This document shows, in pieces, positions 1 to 6,836 of a stretch of DNA of 9,620 nucleotides. The stretch is from Lysobacterales bacterium (GTDB lineage Bacteria > Pseudomonadota > Gammaproteobacteria > Xanthomonadales > SZUA-36): assembly GCA_021648045.1 (NCBI GenBank), contig JAKITM010000088.1, positions 1-9,620 of the forward strand, given 5' to 3'. Both the position numbers and the translations under genes were made by a program. The notes below the pieces were generated by a model. The model did no database searches. It was not told where the DNA came from and was given only the letters and a program-made list of their open reading frames with translations. Each line of letters begins with the position of its first letter. The stretch's first letter is position 1.

Positions 1-1
1 A

Positions 2-403
2 AAAGTAGGCAGAGGCAGTCTCGATGACCTACACAAAGCCATTACCGCGCAAGGCAAAGTTGTGCTTGATGGGGTGTATTTCGAACATAACAAAGCCAAT
101 ATCAAAGCTGAGTCCGCCGATACCCTGGAAATAATTGCCGTCTACCTTAAAGCTAACCCGAACAGTGGTTTTTATGTTGTTGGGCACACCGATAGCAGTG
201 GCAGCTACGAATACAACCTTAAACTTTCAAGCAATCGGGCGCAGGCAGTGCTGGACAAGCTGGTAGAAAGTCACAATATAGACTCTGCCAAATTGAAGGC
301 CGTAGGTATAGGGCCGGTATCTCCCGCAGCCAGCAATGCTAATGAAGATGGCCAGGCTAGCAATAGACGGGTTGAGTTAGTGCTAATGGGGCCGGAACCT
401 TAG
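2..403 (+). CDS. OmpA-family C-terminal peptidoglycan-binding domain protein (5' end outside window)
   Basis: The frame is open from the left edge, so the start codon and N-terminus lie outside the window; an internal GTG at 62 is not the true start because OmpA-like sequence already precedes it. About 133 residues are visible. They follow the OmpA C-terminal pattern: a VYFEHNKANIKAES strand and helix, the GHTDSSGSYEYN loop with the conserved Asp, the LSSNRAQAV helix with the conserved Arg, and a closing NRRVELVL strand. In this family the Asp and Arg bind meso-diaminopimelate and anchor outer-membrane proteins or lipoproteins to peptidoglycan. The lead-in (ITAQGKVVLDGVYF) resembles proteins in which a DUF4892 domain precedes the OmpA domain; that is recollection and the N-terminus cannot be checked here. 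The domain itself is certain, the full architecture is not. Confidence 0.9.
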   Translation, partial: KVGRGSLDDLHKAITAQGKVVLDGVYFEHNKANIKAESADTLEIIAVYLKANPNSGFYVVGHTDSSGSYEYNLKLSSNRAQAVLDKLVESHNIDSAKLKAVGIGPVSPAASNANEDGQASNRRVELVLMGPEP

Positions 404-516
404 AAGCCCCATCTAAGCTGGTGAGGGTTGCACCCTGCCCATAGGACAGGTTTAAACCTGAGATAAGGAGTTGTTTTCTGTTTATTTTATACTCTCAACA
501 CACCAGGAATATAAAA

Positions 517-655
517 ATGAGCAGAAACATAGAACCCACTCATCCGACTTCAAATCAAAAGTGGCATTGGCGACAATCAAAGAGGGGGTGAAACCTTGAG
601 CAAATTAGCCCGACGATATCAGATCAATGCGAATTTTGTCGTTAACTCGAGATGA
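517..655 (+). pseudogene. Decayed IS66-type transposase accessory protein (TnpA/OrfA) relic
   Basis: Two overlapping frames together resemble the small helix-turn-helix protein encoded first in IS66 elements. The frame starting at ATG 517 reads MSRNIEPTHPTSNQKW and stops at 589-591. A second frame continues past it and reads ETLSKLARRYQINANFVVNS before a stop at 653-655. The family has a recognition helix of the form S-V-S-x-L-A-R-R-x-x-I-N-A-N-x-V-F-x-W-R; here the expected F-N-W-R is V-N-S-R, each change being a single base (ttt to gtt, tgg to tcg). The frame switch, the lost residues before SKLARR and the early stop indicate a dead copy. No tnpB, tnpC or terminal repeat is seen around it. 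The assignment rests on motif recall over about 20 residues. Confidence 0.5.
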
Positions 656-747
656 GTGCAAAGACATGAATATAGATTGTTAAATGGCGATTGTAAAACA
701 AGATGAAAAATCATCTGGATTTCAGCACAACAGCACCGACAAACTGA

Positions 748-777
748 TTGCTTGCACGCTGTTTGCCAAGCAAGCAA
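748..777. repeat. 8-bp perfect inverted repeat with 14-nt spacer
   Basis: ttgcttgc at 748-755 is mirrored by gcaagcaa at 770-777. No T-run follows it on either strand. It lies between the orfA relic and the VOC gene; it could be an operator, a small hairpin or chance. Confidence 0.4.
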
Positions 778-862
778 ATATTAAAGGAAAACAGGCAACC
801 TATTGACAAAAACCAAGTAAATCTACCTAGGCTATTGTCGGCACTTTGAGAGTTACTCTAAG

Positions 863-1093
863 ATGCGCCTGCCCGGGATTACTGAAAATATTTTAATGGA
901 TGTTAAAACAAAATACCCCGGTTATACGCATATCGCACTAGATGTTAATGATATTTCGGCGGTAGAAAAACCAATAGAAAACTTAGGCATCACAATTACT
1001 GAAGGCCCTGTAACGCTGCCGGATGGTGGCATAATGTTTTTTATTCGTGACCCCGATAAAAATGCAATCGAATTTCATCAAAACCCCTCCTGA
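863..1093 (+). CDS. VOC (glyoxalase/bleomycin-resistance fold) protein, C-terminal half only
   Basis: The 76-residue product matches the second beta-alpha-beta-beta-beta unit of a vicinal-oxygen-chelate enzyme: YTHIALDVNDI strand and helix, ENLGITITEGP, then FFIRDPDKNAIEFHQ, the usual final strand pair with its D-P-D-x-N-x-I-E-[FL] signature. The terminal Glu of this motif is a metal ligand in many members. Complete single-domain VOC proteins are about 120-150 residues, so roughly the first half is missing. The frame remains open upstream only to 821 (a stop at 818-820) and contains no other start codon, and no good Shine-Dalgarno sequence precedes ATG 863. It is either a gene remnant or a half-domain protein that would need to dimerise. 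The stop codon is inside the hairpin that follows. The substrate cannot be predicted. Confidence 0.65.
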   Translation: MRLPGITENILMDVKTKYPGYTHIALDVNDISAVEKPIENLGITITEGPVTLPDGGIMFFIRDPDKNAIEFHQNPS

Positions 1094-1106
1094 ACAGGAG
1101 GGGTTT
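1081..1106. terminator. Hairpin terminator shared by convergent VOC gene and katG
   Basis: An 11-bp perfect stem (aaacccctcct at 1081-1091, aggaggggttt at 1096-1106) closes a 4-base GAAC loop. The VOC stop codon TGA (1091-1093) is part of the stem and loop. It lies 31 bp beyond the katG stop. Read on the minus strand the stem ends in TTTT before GATG, on the plus strand in TTT before GTG, so the U-tracts are short. Position between convergent genes and stem strength support a bidirectional terminator. Confidence 0.75.
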
Positions 1107-1137
1107 GTGCCTATCAATGAATCAACACTCTTCTAAA

Positions 1138-3327
1138 CTAAAACCGGTCGTTGTTCATCACCTTAACCCAAGCCTTTACGAAATCGTTTATGAACTTCTT
1201 CTCGCCATCTTCAGAGGCATAGGCTTCAGCGACTGCTCTGAGTTCCGAGTTTGAACCAAACACCAAATCAACTGGCGTTGCTGTCCATTTCAGTTTGCCA
1301 CTACTACGGTCGCGACCCTCGTACACGCCCTCATTCTCAGAAGGCGCCCAAACAGTAGACATAGAAAGCAAGTTGGTGAAGAAATCATTGCTTAGCTGCC
1401 CCGGCTTATCGGTGAATACACCATGCTTTAGACCGCCGGCATTAGCGCCTAATACTCGCATACCGCCGACCAGTGCTGTCACCTCTGGCACCGTCAAAGT
1501 CAACAAGTCGGCTTTCTCGACCAGCATGTTTGCAGGTGATGCGTACGCACCCTCGTTGTAGTAATTACGGAAGGCATCTGCCATTGGTTCAAGTACAGCG
1601 AAGGAATGTACATCGGTCATCTTCTGGCTAGCATCACCACGACCCGGATTGAATGGAACCTCGACCATGTGACCAGCATCTTTCGCCGCTTGCTCAATTG
1701 CCGCAGCGCCACCAAGCACAATCAGATCAGCCATGGAGACTTTGCTACCGGAATCCATTTTAATCTTCTCAAGTGCCTTCAGTACTTTGGCCAACTCTTG
1801 CGGATCATTAGCTTGCCAGTCTTTTTGTGGCTCAAGACGCACACGCGCACCATTAGCACCGCCGCGCATATCTGAGCCACGATAGGTAGAAGCTGATGCC
1901 CAAGCGGCTCTGACTAGCTCAGATACACTCAAGCCGGATTTCAATATTTTGGTTTTTAGTTTGCCCGCTTCTTTAGCACTTATCTTGTAATCCGCCACTG
2001 GAACCGGGTCCTGCCAGACAAAAATTTCTTCTGGGACTTCACTACCGAGGTAACGAGCACGCGGCCCAAGATCACGATGGGTCAGTTTAAACCACGCTCT
2101 AGCGAAAGCCTCATCAAACGCTTTCGGGCTCTTCAGAAAACCTTCAGCAACCTTACGGAAACCGGGGTCTTCCTTTAATGCCAGATCAGTGGTTAACATA
2201 ACCACTGGATTACGCTTACCCTTGATGTGGGCATCAGCTACAGCTGTATGGGCATTTTTATCCGTTGGCACCCACACTGTTCCACCACCAGGTGACTCTT
2301 GCTTCTGCCATTCGAAGGCAAACAGGTTACTGAGGAAGAGGATAGACCATGCAGTAGGCGTCTGAGTCCAGGCACCTTCCAATCCGCTGGTCATAGTATC
2401 TTCAGCATTACCTTTACCACACTTGTTTTTCCAACCAAACCCTTGCTCTTCGATACCAGCAGCGGCAGGTTCCGCACCTACGCAACTACCTTTTCTGGCA
2501 CCGTGAACCTTACCAAGAGTGTGGCCACCGGCGATTAAAGCTACAATTTCTTCGTCATTCATCGCCATTCGACTGAATGAATCACGAATGTCTTTAGCAG
2601 CAGAGATTGGATCAAGATTGCCACTAGGGCCTTCCGGGTTTACATAAATCAAACCCATCTGCAGTGCGGCCAAGGGTTTTTGGAGTTCACCATCCTTGTT
2701 ATAGCGTTTGTCGTTGCCCAGCATTTTGGTTTCCGGCCCCCAGTACACTAGGTCAGATTCCCAGTCATCGGTGCGGCCACCGGCAAAACCAAGGGTCTCA
2801 AAACCCATCGATTCCAGCGCAACATTACCCGACAGTATCATCAGATCTGCCCAGGATACACTCCGCCCGTATTTCTGTTTGATCGGCCACAATATACGCC
2901 GCGCTTTATCCAAATTGGCGTTATCAGGCCAACTGTTAAGTGGCTCAAATCGTTGCTGACCGCCATCAGCACCACCGCGCCCGTCAAAAATACGGTAGGT
3001 TCCTGCGCTATGCCAGGCCATTCTGATCATCAGACCACCATAATGGCCCCAATCTGCAGGCCACCAGTCCTGTGATGTAGTCAGTGTTGTTTCAATATCC
3101 GCTTTAAGGGCCTTCAGATCAACGCTATTGAAAGCTTTGGCATAATCGAAGTCATCGCCATAAGGGTTGGATAGATCATCGTGATCGCGGAGTGGGCTAA
3201 GGTCCACCTGGTCTGGCCACCAGAAGTTGTTAGGCTTGGCCTTACTACTGAAGGTGTTTTCAGACCAAGCGGGGGATGACAGTCCGATTGCGACTGCAGC
3301 AGCTAAAAGTATCGTTTTTTTAAGCAT
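1138..3327 (-). CDS. katG: Catalase-peroxidase KatG, exported (periplasmic) type
   Basis: This haem enzyme dismutates hydrogen peroxide to water and oxygen and also has peroxidase activity. The 729-residue length is normal for the fused two-domain family. The N-terminal haem domain has the distal triad in MIRMAWHSAGTYR (Arg102, Trp105, His106), Tyr228 in YVNPEGP and Met254 in RMAMND, which with Trp105 form the Trp-Tyr-Met adduct needed for catalase activity, and the proximal haem ligand His269 in AGGHTLGKVHGA. The C-terminal domain retains the duplicated pattern (RAAWASASTYRGSDMRGGA) without the haem His, as expected. Residues 1-22 form a clear signal peptide (LKK, a hydrophobic core, then SPAWS), so the enzyme is predicted to act in the periplasm, as E. 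coli KatP does, unlike cytoplasmic KatG. ATG 3327 has an AGGAG site 10 bases upstream. All key residues are present. Confidence 0.97.
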   Translation of the reverse strand: MLKKTILLAAAVAIGLSSPAWSENTFSSKAKPNNFWWPDQVDLSPLRDHDDLSNPYGDDFDYAKAFNSVDLKALKADIETTLTTSQDWWPADWGHYGGLMIRMAWHSAGTYRIFDGRGGADGGQQRFEPLNSWPDNANLDKARRILWPIKQKYGRSVSWADLMILSGNVALESMGFETLGFAGGRTDDWESDLVYWGPETKMLGNDKRYNKDGELQKPLAALQMGLIYVNPEGPSGNLDPISAAKDIRDSFSRMAMNDEEIVALIAGGHTLGKVHGARKGSCVGAEPAAAGIEEQGFGWKNKCGKGNAEDTMTSGLEGAWTQTPTAWSILFLSNLFAFEWQKQESPGGGTVWVPTDKNAHTAVADAHIKGKRNPVVMLTTDLALKEDPGFRKVAEGFLKSPKAFDEAFARAWFKLTHRDLGPRARYLGSEVPEEIFVWQDPVPVADYKISAKEAGKLKTKILKSGLSVSELVRAAWASASTYRGSDMRGGANGARVRLEPQKDWQANDPQELAKVLKALEKIKMDSGSKVSMADLIVLGGAAAIEQAAKDAGHMVEVPFNPGRGDASQKMTDVHSFAVLEPMADAFRNYYNEGAYASPANMLVEKADLLTLTVPEVTALVGGMRVLGANAGGLKHGVFTDKPGQLSNDFFTNLLSMSTVWAPSENEGVYEGRDRSSGKLKWTATPVDLVFGSNSELRAVAEAYASEDGEKKFINDFVKAWVKVMNNDRF

Positions 3328-3337
3328 TACGCTATAT

Positions 3338-3342
3338 CTCCT
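3338..3342 (-). promoter_or_regulatory. Ribosome binding site of katG
   Basis: The minus strand reads AGGAG here, 10 bases before ATG 3327. It supports the start that includes the signal peptide. Confidence 0.7.
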
Positions 3343-3504
3343 AAATTAGTGTTGTTTTCTGATCCAACTGATACTAGTCAATTGTTCAGACTCGTTATTA
3401 AATTTCATATTTAACGATTCATCTAATATAGGCTTGTCTTAGGGGATTGGGTATTAGAAAGTTTTTATCGGTGGCATAGCATCTCTCAATAGATACATAA
3501 ATAA

Positions 3505-3525
3505 CTATATAAAACAATCATATAG
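3505..3525. repeat. 6-bp inverted repeat in katG upstream region
   Basis: ctatat (3505-3510) and atatag (3520-3525) flank 9 bases. It could be an operator for a dimeric regulator, but so short an AT-rich repeat may be chance. Confidence 0.3.
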
Positions 3526-3691
3526 AGAGTATTAGGGTGGAGTTTTAAGCGGCTCAAGACAGAAAAACATATTCATATTTTGAATCGAAGTTAACAAACG
3601 AAGTTCTTAAATGACTAAACGAGCAACGAAAAACACCCTGTTATTAGGCAACCGTTCTTTTGTTACACAAGTTTATAAATCATTCATCTGC

Positions 3692-4489
3692 TTACACACC
3701 TTCTAGTGAAAGGTGGGTAAACTTACAGTTAGTAAGCGTATGGCCAGTTTCATTGGCGATTAGCTGTATACGCCGATGTAACCCGTCAGTCTCAATCTGC
3801 TTCAAATCATTTATCTGTAGCTGAACCTTTGTATCAGCGAAGTAGAGTTCAATTGTTTCCCCGACCCTCTTCCAGGTTCCGTTCAATTGAATTTTTTCTT
3901 GTTCTTTTTCTTGTTCTTTCTTAGTCCACCTAATTATTTTGACTTTAAAATTCCCATCAAAACTTAAAGTCAAAGATGCATCATCTTTTTGGCAGTAACC
4001 AGCAAACTCTGTAGGTAGTTGATGTACGCTAGGCTCCGCATTTTTAATTGGATTGGAGTTGCCCACATAAAGCCCAATGTTATTGCCTGTATAAGAGTTG
4101 TTCTCTTTCGAAACCGCGACTGGAAGAATGTTGGGATACCCTAGCTTAGACAACAGCTGCAAAATTTCCTCAATATCACTGAATTTTGGATGGGCTGGAG
4201 AATAAATTATAGTGGCTGATTGAAAATCAGGTGGCTGTAGTTCGTTTAGTTTTATATTAAACCCCTCACTTCTAAGCTTTACCGAGATACGCTCCAATTC
4301 AACAGGTTCGACGCTCTGTGTGAACAAATGGATATTTGTGGTGGCGCAAGCAGAAAGAAAAACCACCATTACCAAGCCAATGCAGATTGCTCTTAATTGG
4401 ATTTTTTGAGTGATTTCTGTCCACACAATATTAAAGATCCTCTGAGAAAACCCTGTCTGTTCTGAGCCATTTTTCTGTTTCACATTCAC
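3692..4489 (-). CDS. Predicted lipoprotein of unknown function
   Basis: Not a family I recognise with confidence. The product has a hydrophobic segment (ICIGLVMVVF) ending in a lipobox LSAC with Cys48, so it should be lipid-modified. After it comes an alpha/beta part (about residues 55-142) in the style of SPOR or LytR-C modules, then from about 160 a beta-rich part containing FDGNFKVKIIRW and NGTWKRVGETIELYF, which resembles a small beta-barrel. A charged KKEQEKEQEK stretch (about 190-199) comes from a tandem 12-bp repeat. The start is uncertain: GTG 4489 has no evident ribosome site and gives a 30-residue n-region, whereas GTG 4426 (codon 22) is preceded by AGAGGA at 11 bases and gives a normal signal peptide. 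It starts 10 bp after the DUF6624-like gene, so the two are probably one transcript. Confidence 0.75.
   Translation of the reverse strand: MNVKQKNGSEQTGFSQRIFNIVWTEITQKIQLRAICIGLVMVVFLSACATTNIHLFTQSVEPVELERISVKLRSEGFNIKLNELQPPDFQSATIIYSPAHPKFSDIEEILQLLSKLGYPNILPVAVSKENNSYTGNNIGLYVGNSNPIKNAEPSVHQLPTEFAGYCQKDDASLTLSFDGNFKVKIIRWTKKEQEKEQEKIQLNGTWKRVGETIELYFADTKVQLQINDLKQIETDGLHRRIQLIANETGHTLTNCKFTHLSLEGV
3893..3916 (-). repeat. Tandem 12-bp repeat, two perfect units, inside the lipoprotein gene
   Basis: The plus-strand unit tttttcttgttc occurs at 3893-3904 and again at 3905-3916, with a partial third copy after it. Being 12 bp it keeps frame and encodes the repeated E-Q-E-K of the product. Copy number may vary among strains. 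Confidence 0.7.
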
Positions 4490-4499
4490 TATTAGCTAC

Positions 4500-5371
4500 T
4501 CATTCACATTTAGCCTTTAATGTTTCTTCGGCTAACCAATTCTCATAAGGTTGCATATTTATAGCTTTCCTCCTGGCATTCACGGTACTTATATCTTCTA
4601 GAGAATGACTAATTTTTCCACCCGCACAATCATAAAGAACACCATATTTTAATGCTTCCTTTTTTTCAAGACTAATCCGGCCTGATAACAGGGCTATGTT
4701 ATACCCGCTTATTTTTCCTGCTTGCGCAAACTGAGTGAAAGTGGGTTCAAAACGCTCTTGTATCTTCGGGTGTATGTCTGCGTGTAACACAATCAGCCAG
4801 GCTGCCCACAACTCGCCCTTTGTTAAAGAACTGTTGCTGCTCAATAAATTTGAGTCCAAGCCCAATAACCTTACTATGCCCAGTTCTCTTGCAATATTGA
4901 CAGTATTATATGGAGAAATACATTGATACGAATTGCTGCCTGTGTTTCTTGGTATGGCGTAATCCGTTAGAGCTTCAGTAGAAAGGTTTCCTTCAAAGAT
5001 TACGCTTAATATCATATCGCTATGAGCAACACCTAGTTGCAAATCACTATTGGTAGAGATGGCTTTTTGTGAAGCACTCCATGCACGCGAAAGCATTGAA
5101 TTCCATTGATCCATACAGACCAATTTTGCGTCAACTGATAGTATTTCTGCTTTAGTTTTACCACCACTCACAATCTGAGAAAAATAGTACTTCTTCTCAC
5201 CTAGTTCTAATGGGCATTGATCGTAGAGATTTTCGACCGAAATTTGATTTGTGTAATAGAAAACACCAACTTGCTCAAGGCATTTAACATCCGAAAAACT
5301 ACTATGCTGGGATACACAAGCAGAAATAAAAACACTGATAAAACAAATATAAAATGAGGATGTTTGAACAT
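4500..5371 (-). CDS. DUF6624-like lipoprotein with a one-base frameshift in its signal peptide (uninterrupted frame 4500-5171)
   Basis: The longest frame with a start codon is GTG 5171 to 4500, 223 residues, but this GTG lacks a ribosome site and the same frame is open far upstream, to about 5386, with no start codon. ATG 5371 has an ideal AGGGAG site 7 bases away and begins MFKHPHFIFVLSVF in another frame. Adding one T to the T5 run at 5328-5332 joins the two frames and gives a textbook lipoprotein signal ending FISAC with Cys19, and a product of about 290 residues. The C-terminal part resembles DUF6624 proteins: WLIVLHADIHPKIQERF, then ALLSGR where, as I recall, the family usually has an LTDR form, then YG, then an NARRKAINMQPYENWL ending. 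Function is unknown. The lipoprotein gene follows after 10 bp. Confidence 0.7.
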
Positions 5372-5378
5372 AATTTTT

Positions 5379-5384
5379 CTCCCT
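5379..5384 (-). promoter_or_regulatory. Ribosome binding site that fixes the true start of the DUF6624-like gene
   Basis: AGGGAG on the minus strand, 7 bases before ATG 5371. It is the best ribosome site in this part of the window, yet the frame it serves closes after about 60 codons unless a frameshift is corrected. Confidence 0.7.
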
Positions 5385-5446
5385 GAATTAGTTTTTTACT
5401 TAAACGGTACTAACCGACAAAACCAATTAAGGACTATGCTTGATAT

Positions 5447-5653
5447 TCATTTGCCATGCTTTGATTTTAATTCTTCTAGTGATATAAAACTGGCGAGACC
5501 ACCTTCTATTTTTTCTTTTCTTTCGGAGAGTATTTCTTCATGCCATTTTGGCGATTTAATTTCAGTAGGTTCTCCTGTAAGTGAATCCCACAATGCTTCC
5601 ATTGTTTGAAGCCGCTCAATCACGCTCATTTTTGAAATATCAGCAATAGTCAT
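5447..5653 (-). CDS. Addiction-module antitoxin, Unstab_antitox (CHP02574) type, without a toxin gene
   Basis: The 68-residue product matches the short antitoxins of Pfam Unstab_antitox: an N-terminal helix (ISKMSVIERLQTMEALWDSLT, where the L-x-x-M-E-x-L-W-D-S-L core is diagnostic), then SPKWHEEILSERKEKIEGG and a tail with SLEEL that normally wraps the toxin. Such antitoxins usually precede and overlap a RelE/ParE-type toxin gene and autorepress the pair. Here the sequence downstream on the minus strand (5446 down to the next start at 5371) is too short for a toxin and shows no relic of one, and none lies upstream. ATG 5653 has a good AGAGGA site 7 bases away, so the gene looks expressible. 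It is an orphan antitoxin, either left after toxin loss or acting on a toxin elsewhere. Confidence 0.85.
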   Translation of the reverse strand: MTIADISKMSVIERLQTMEALWDSLTGEPTEIKSPKWHEEILSERKEKIEGGLASFISLEELKSKHGK

Positions 5654-5660
5654 TTATATT

Positions 5661-5690
5661 TCCTCTGTCATAACAGAATATATTTTAGCA
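5661..5690 (-). promoter_or_regulatory. Antitoxin ribosome site and candidate extended -10 promoter
   Basis: The minus strand reads AGAGGA at 5666-5661, 7 bases before ATG 5653. Upstream, TGCTAAAAT at 5690-5682 fits an extended -10 element (TG-N-TAAAAT), with no convincing -35. Transcription would begin near 5675, leaving a very short leader. The ribosome site is solid, the promoter tentative. Confidence 0.4.
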
Positions 5691-5891
5691 GAAGCAACAA
5701 AGAGTAGTATTTTCAGGCTTCCAGGTGGAACATGTCAATTTATTTCTAAAACTATCGACCGCATTAACTGGCGCCGGCATCATCGGCGTCTGTGGTTGAT
5801 GATTTGTTAGCTACCGTGTGCTCCAACCTCTCAGCCAGACTTTAATGCTCTGAAATGCGCCTGTCCTGCATTTGCTGCATTTGGGGACAAC

Positions 5892-6836
5892 ATGGCTGCC
5901 CTCTGGCTGCGAAAAAGCGCAAAAGGCACTTATGACTACAATGTTGAAGCTTCCTTTTACAACACCAAAGATCAGCGCTGGGGTAAGGCCATCAAGATAC
6001 ACAAGGATGAAATCAGTGCTGAACATGGTTTTGTTTCTATGCTACCAATGAACGACGGCCGTACCTTAATTACATGGTTAGATGGGCGTGAAACACGCGG
6101 TGGTTATCAGGCTGCAGACGGATCAAAAGACACGCAAGATGTTGCTGGTGCAATGACCATACGCGCCGGGGTATTTGGCAAACAGGGAGATACCATCAGC
6201 GAGTGGGTGCTGGATGGAAGTGTTTGTGATTGCTGTCAAACCAGCTCTGCTATGTCTTCCCTTGGCCCTCTTGTGGTGTACCGTAATCGTACTGCAGATG
6301 AAACTCGAGATATTTACATTACAAGATTTATTGACGGAGCCTGGACTGCACCCGCAGCCATTCACAATGATGATTGGAAAATCGCTGGTTGCCCCGTAAA
6401 TGGCCCTTCAATTGCGGCGCGCGGCAGTCAGGTGGCGGTGGCCTGGTTTACCGCAGTGAACGATATACCCCGGGTCAAGCTGGCAGTATCAAATGATAAT
6501 GGTGCCCACTTTTCTGCAGCCGTCATGGTTGCCGACCAAAACACCGTTGGCAGAGTCGGAGCAACCATTCTGGAATCAGGCATTATTGCAGTGAGTTGGA
6601 TGAGTGACGCTACCAACAATGCCAATCTCATGCTGTCATTGTATAGCCCGGAAGGAACATTACTGGAGCACACAGAGGTCGCACAAAGCAATGCATCACG
6701 GCGCAGTGGTTTCCCGATCATTGAGAGCGTCGGTAATGATGTTTATGTGACGTGGACGGATATTGAAAAACAGAACCAGGTGAAAGTCGCCAAAGTCCGC
6801 TATGCTGCTGACCCGAAACATTCAGGATCAGAATAG
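5892..6836 (+). CDS. Sialidase-like beta-propeller protein, 5'-truncated (probable pseudogene)
   Basis: The frame encodes 314 residues of a protein group commonly auto-annotated as exo-alpha-sialidase. Landmarks are VCDCCQTS (111-118), RDIYITRF (139-146), WKIAGCPVNGPS (162-173) and one Asp-box SNDNGAHF (200-207), the S-x-D-x-G-x-x-[FW] turn of sialidase propellers. Family-like sequence starts before the ATG: the in-frame stretch CPAFAAFGDN leading into MAALWLRK looks homologous, but that frame has a stop at 5808-5810 and no start codon. Complete members, as I recall, are nearer 400 residues with a signal peptide, so the N-terminal blades and export signal are lost. No sialidase FRIP motif is present, so true sialidase activity is doubtful even for the intact ancestor. 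Its composition is higher in GC than both neighbouring blocks. Confidence 0.75.
   Translation: MAALWLRKSAKGTYDYNVEASFYNTKDQRWGKAIKIHKDEISAEHGFVSMLPMNDGRTLITWLDGRETRGGYQAADGSKDTQDVAGAMTIRAGVFGKQGDTISEWVLDGSVCDCCQTSSAMSSLGPLVVYRNRTADETRDIYITRFIDGAWTAPAAIHNDDWKIAGCPVNGPSIAARGSQVAVAWFTAVNDIPRVKLAVSNDNGAHFSAAVMVADQNTVGRVGATILESGIIAVSWMSDATNNANLMLSLYSPEGTLLEHTEVAQSNASRRSGFPIIESVGNDVYVTWTDIEKQNQVKVAKVRYAADPKHSGSE

Larger units (their letters stand above)
404..862. other. Gene-poor stretch of 459 bp containing an IS66 relic
   Basis: No intact gene is visible. Just after the OmpA gene there is a 14-bp perfect palindrome (447-460, caggtttaaacctg), too weak and lacking a clean T-run to call as a terminator. 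The middle part (517-655) reads as a decayed transposase orfA. The last part holds an 8-bp inverted repeat (748-755 with 770-777) and a TTGACA hexamer at 803-808 that could be a -35 box for the VOC gene, though no good -10 lies at the right distance. The region looks like an old insertion or deletion scar. Confidence 0.6.
3328..3691. other. katG upstream region, 364 bp, no gene seen
   Basis: AT-rich and without a plausible coding frame. It must carry the katG promoter unless katG is read from the lipoprotein genes upstream, but no clear -35/-10 pair stands out. Two inverted repeats are visible: ctatat/atatag (3505-3510 and 3520-3525, 9-base spacer) and tcgtta/taacga near 3394-3418. I tested for the OxyR pattern ATAG-N7-CTAT-N7-ATAG-N7-CTAT and found only scattered half matches at wrong spacing. 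Confidence 0.5.

Noticed and set aside
447..460. 14-bp palindrome after the OmpA gene as a terminator
   Set aside because: The usable stem is five base pairs with a TTAA loop and no T-run follows directly.
1295..2959. Several plus-strand frames of 70-90 codons opposite katG
   Set aside because: They are antisense shadows of a conserved gene, with no ribosome sites or domains.
3473..3525. Possible OxyR site upstream of katG (several ATAG and CTAT tetrads)
   Set aside because: The tetrads do not fall at the required 11-base intervals; at most one and a half half-sites fit.
5766..5801. In-frame TGAGIIGVCG in the stretch before the sialidase-like gene, resembling a Rossmann dinucleotide-binding loop
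   Set aside because: The match covers only about ten residues, is followed at once by a stop, and has no flanking homology that I can see.
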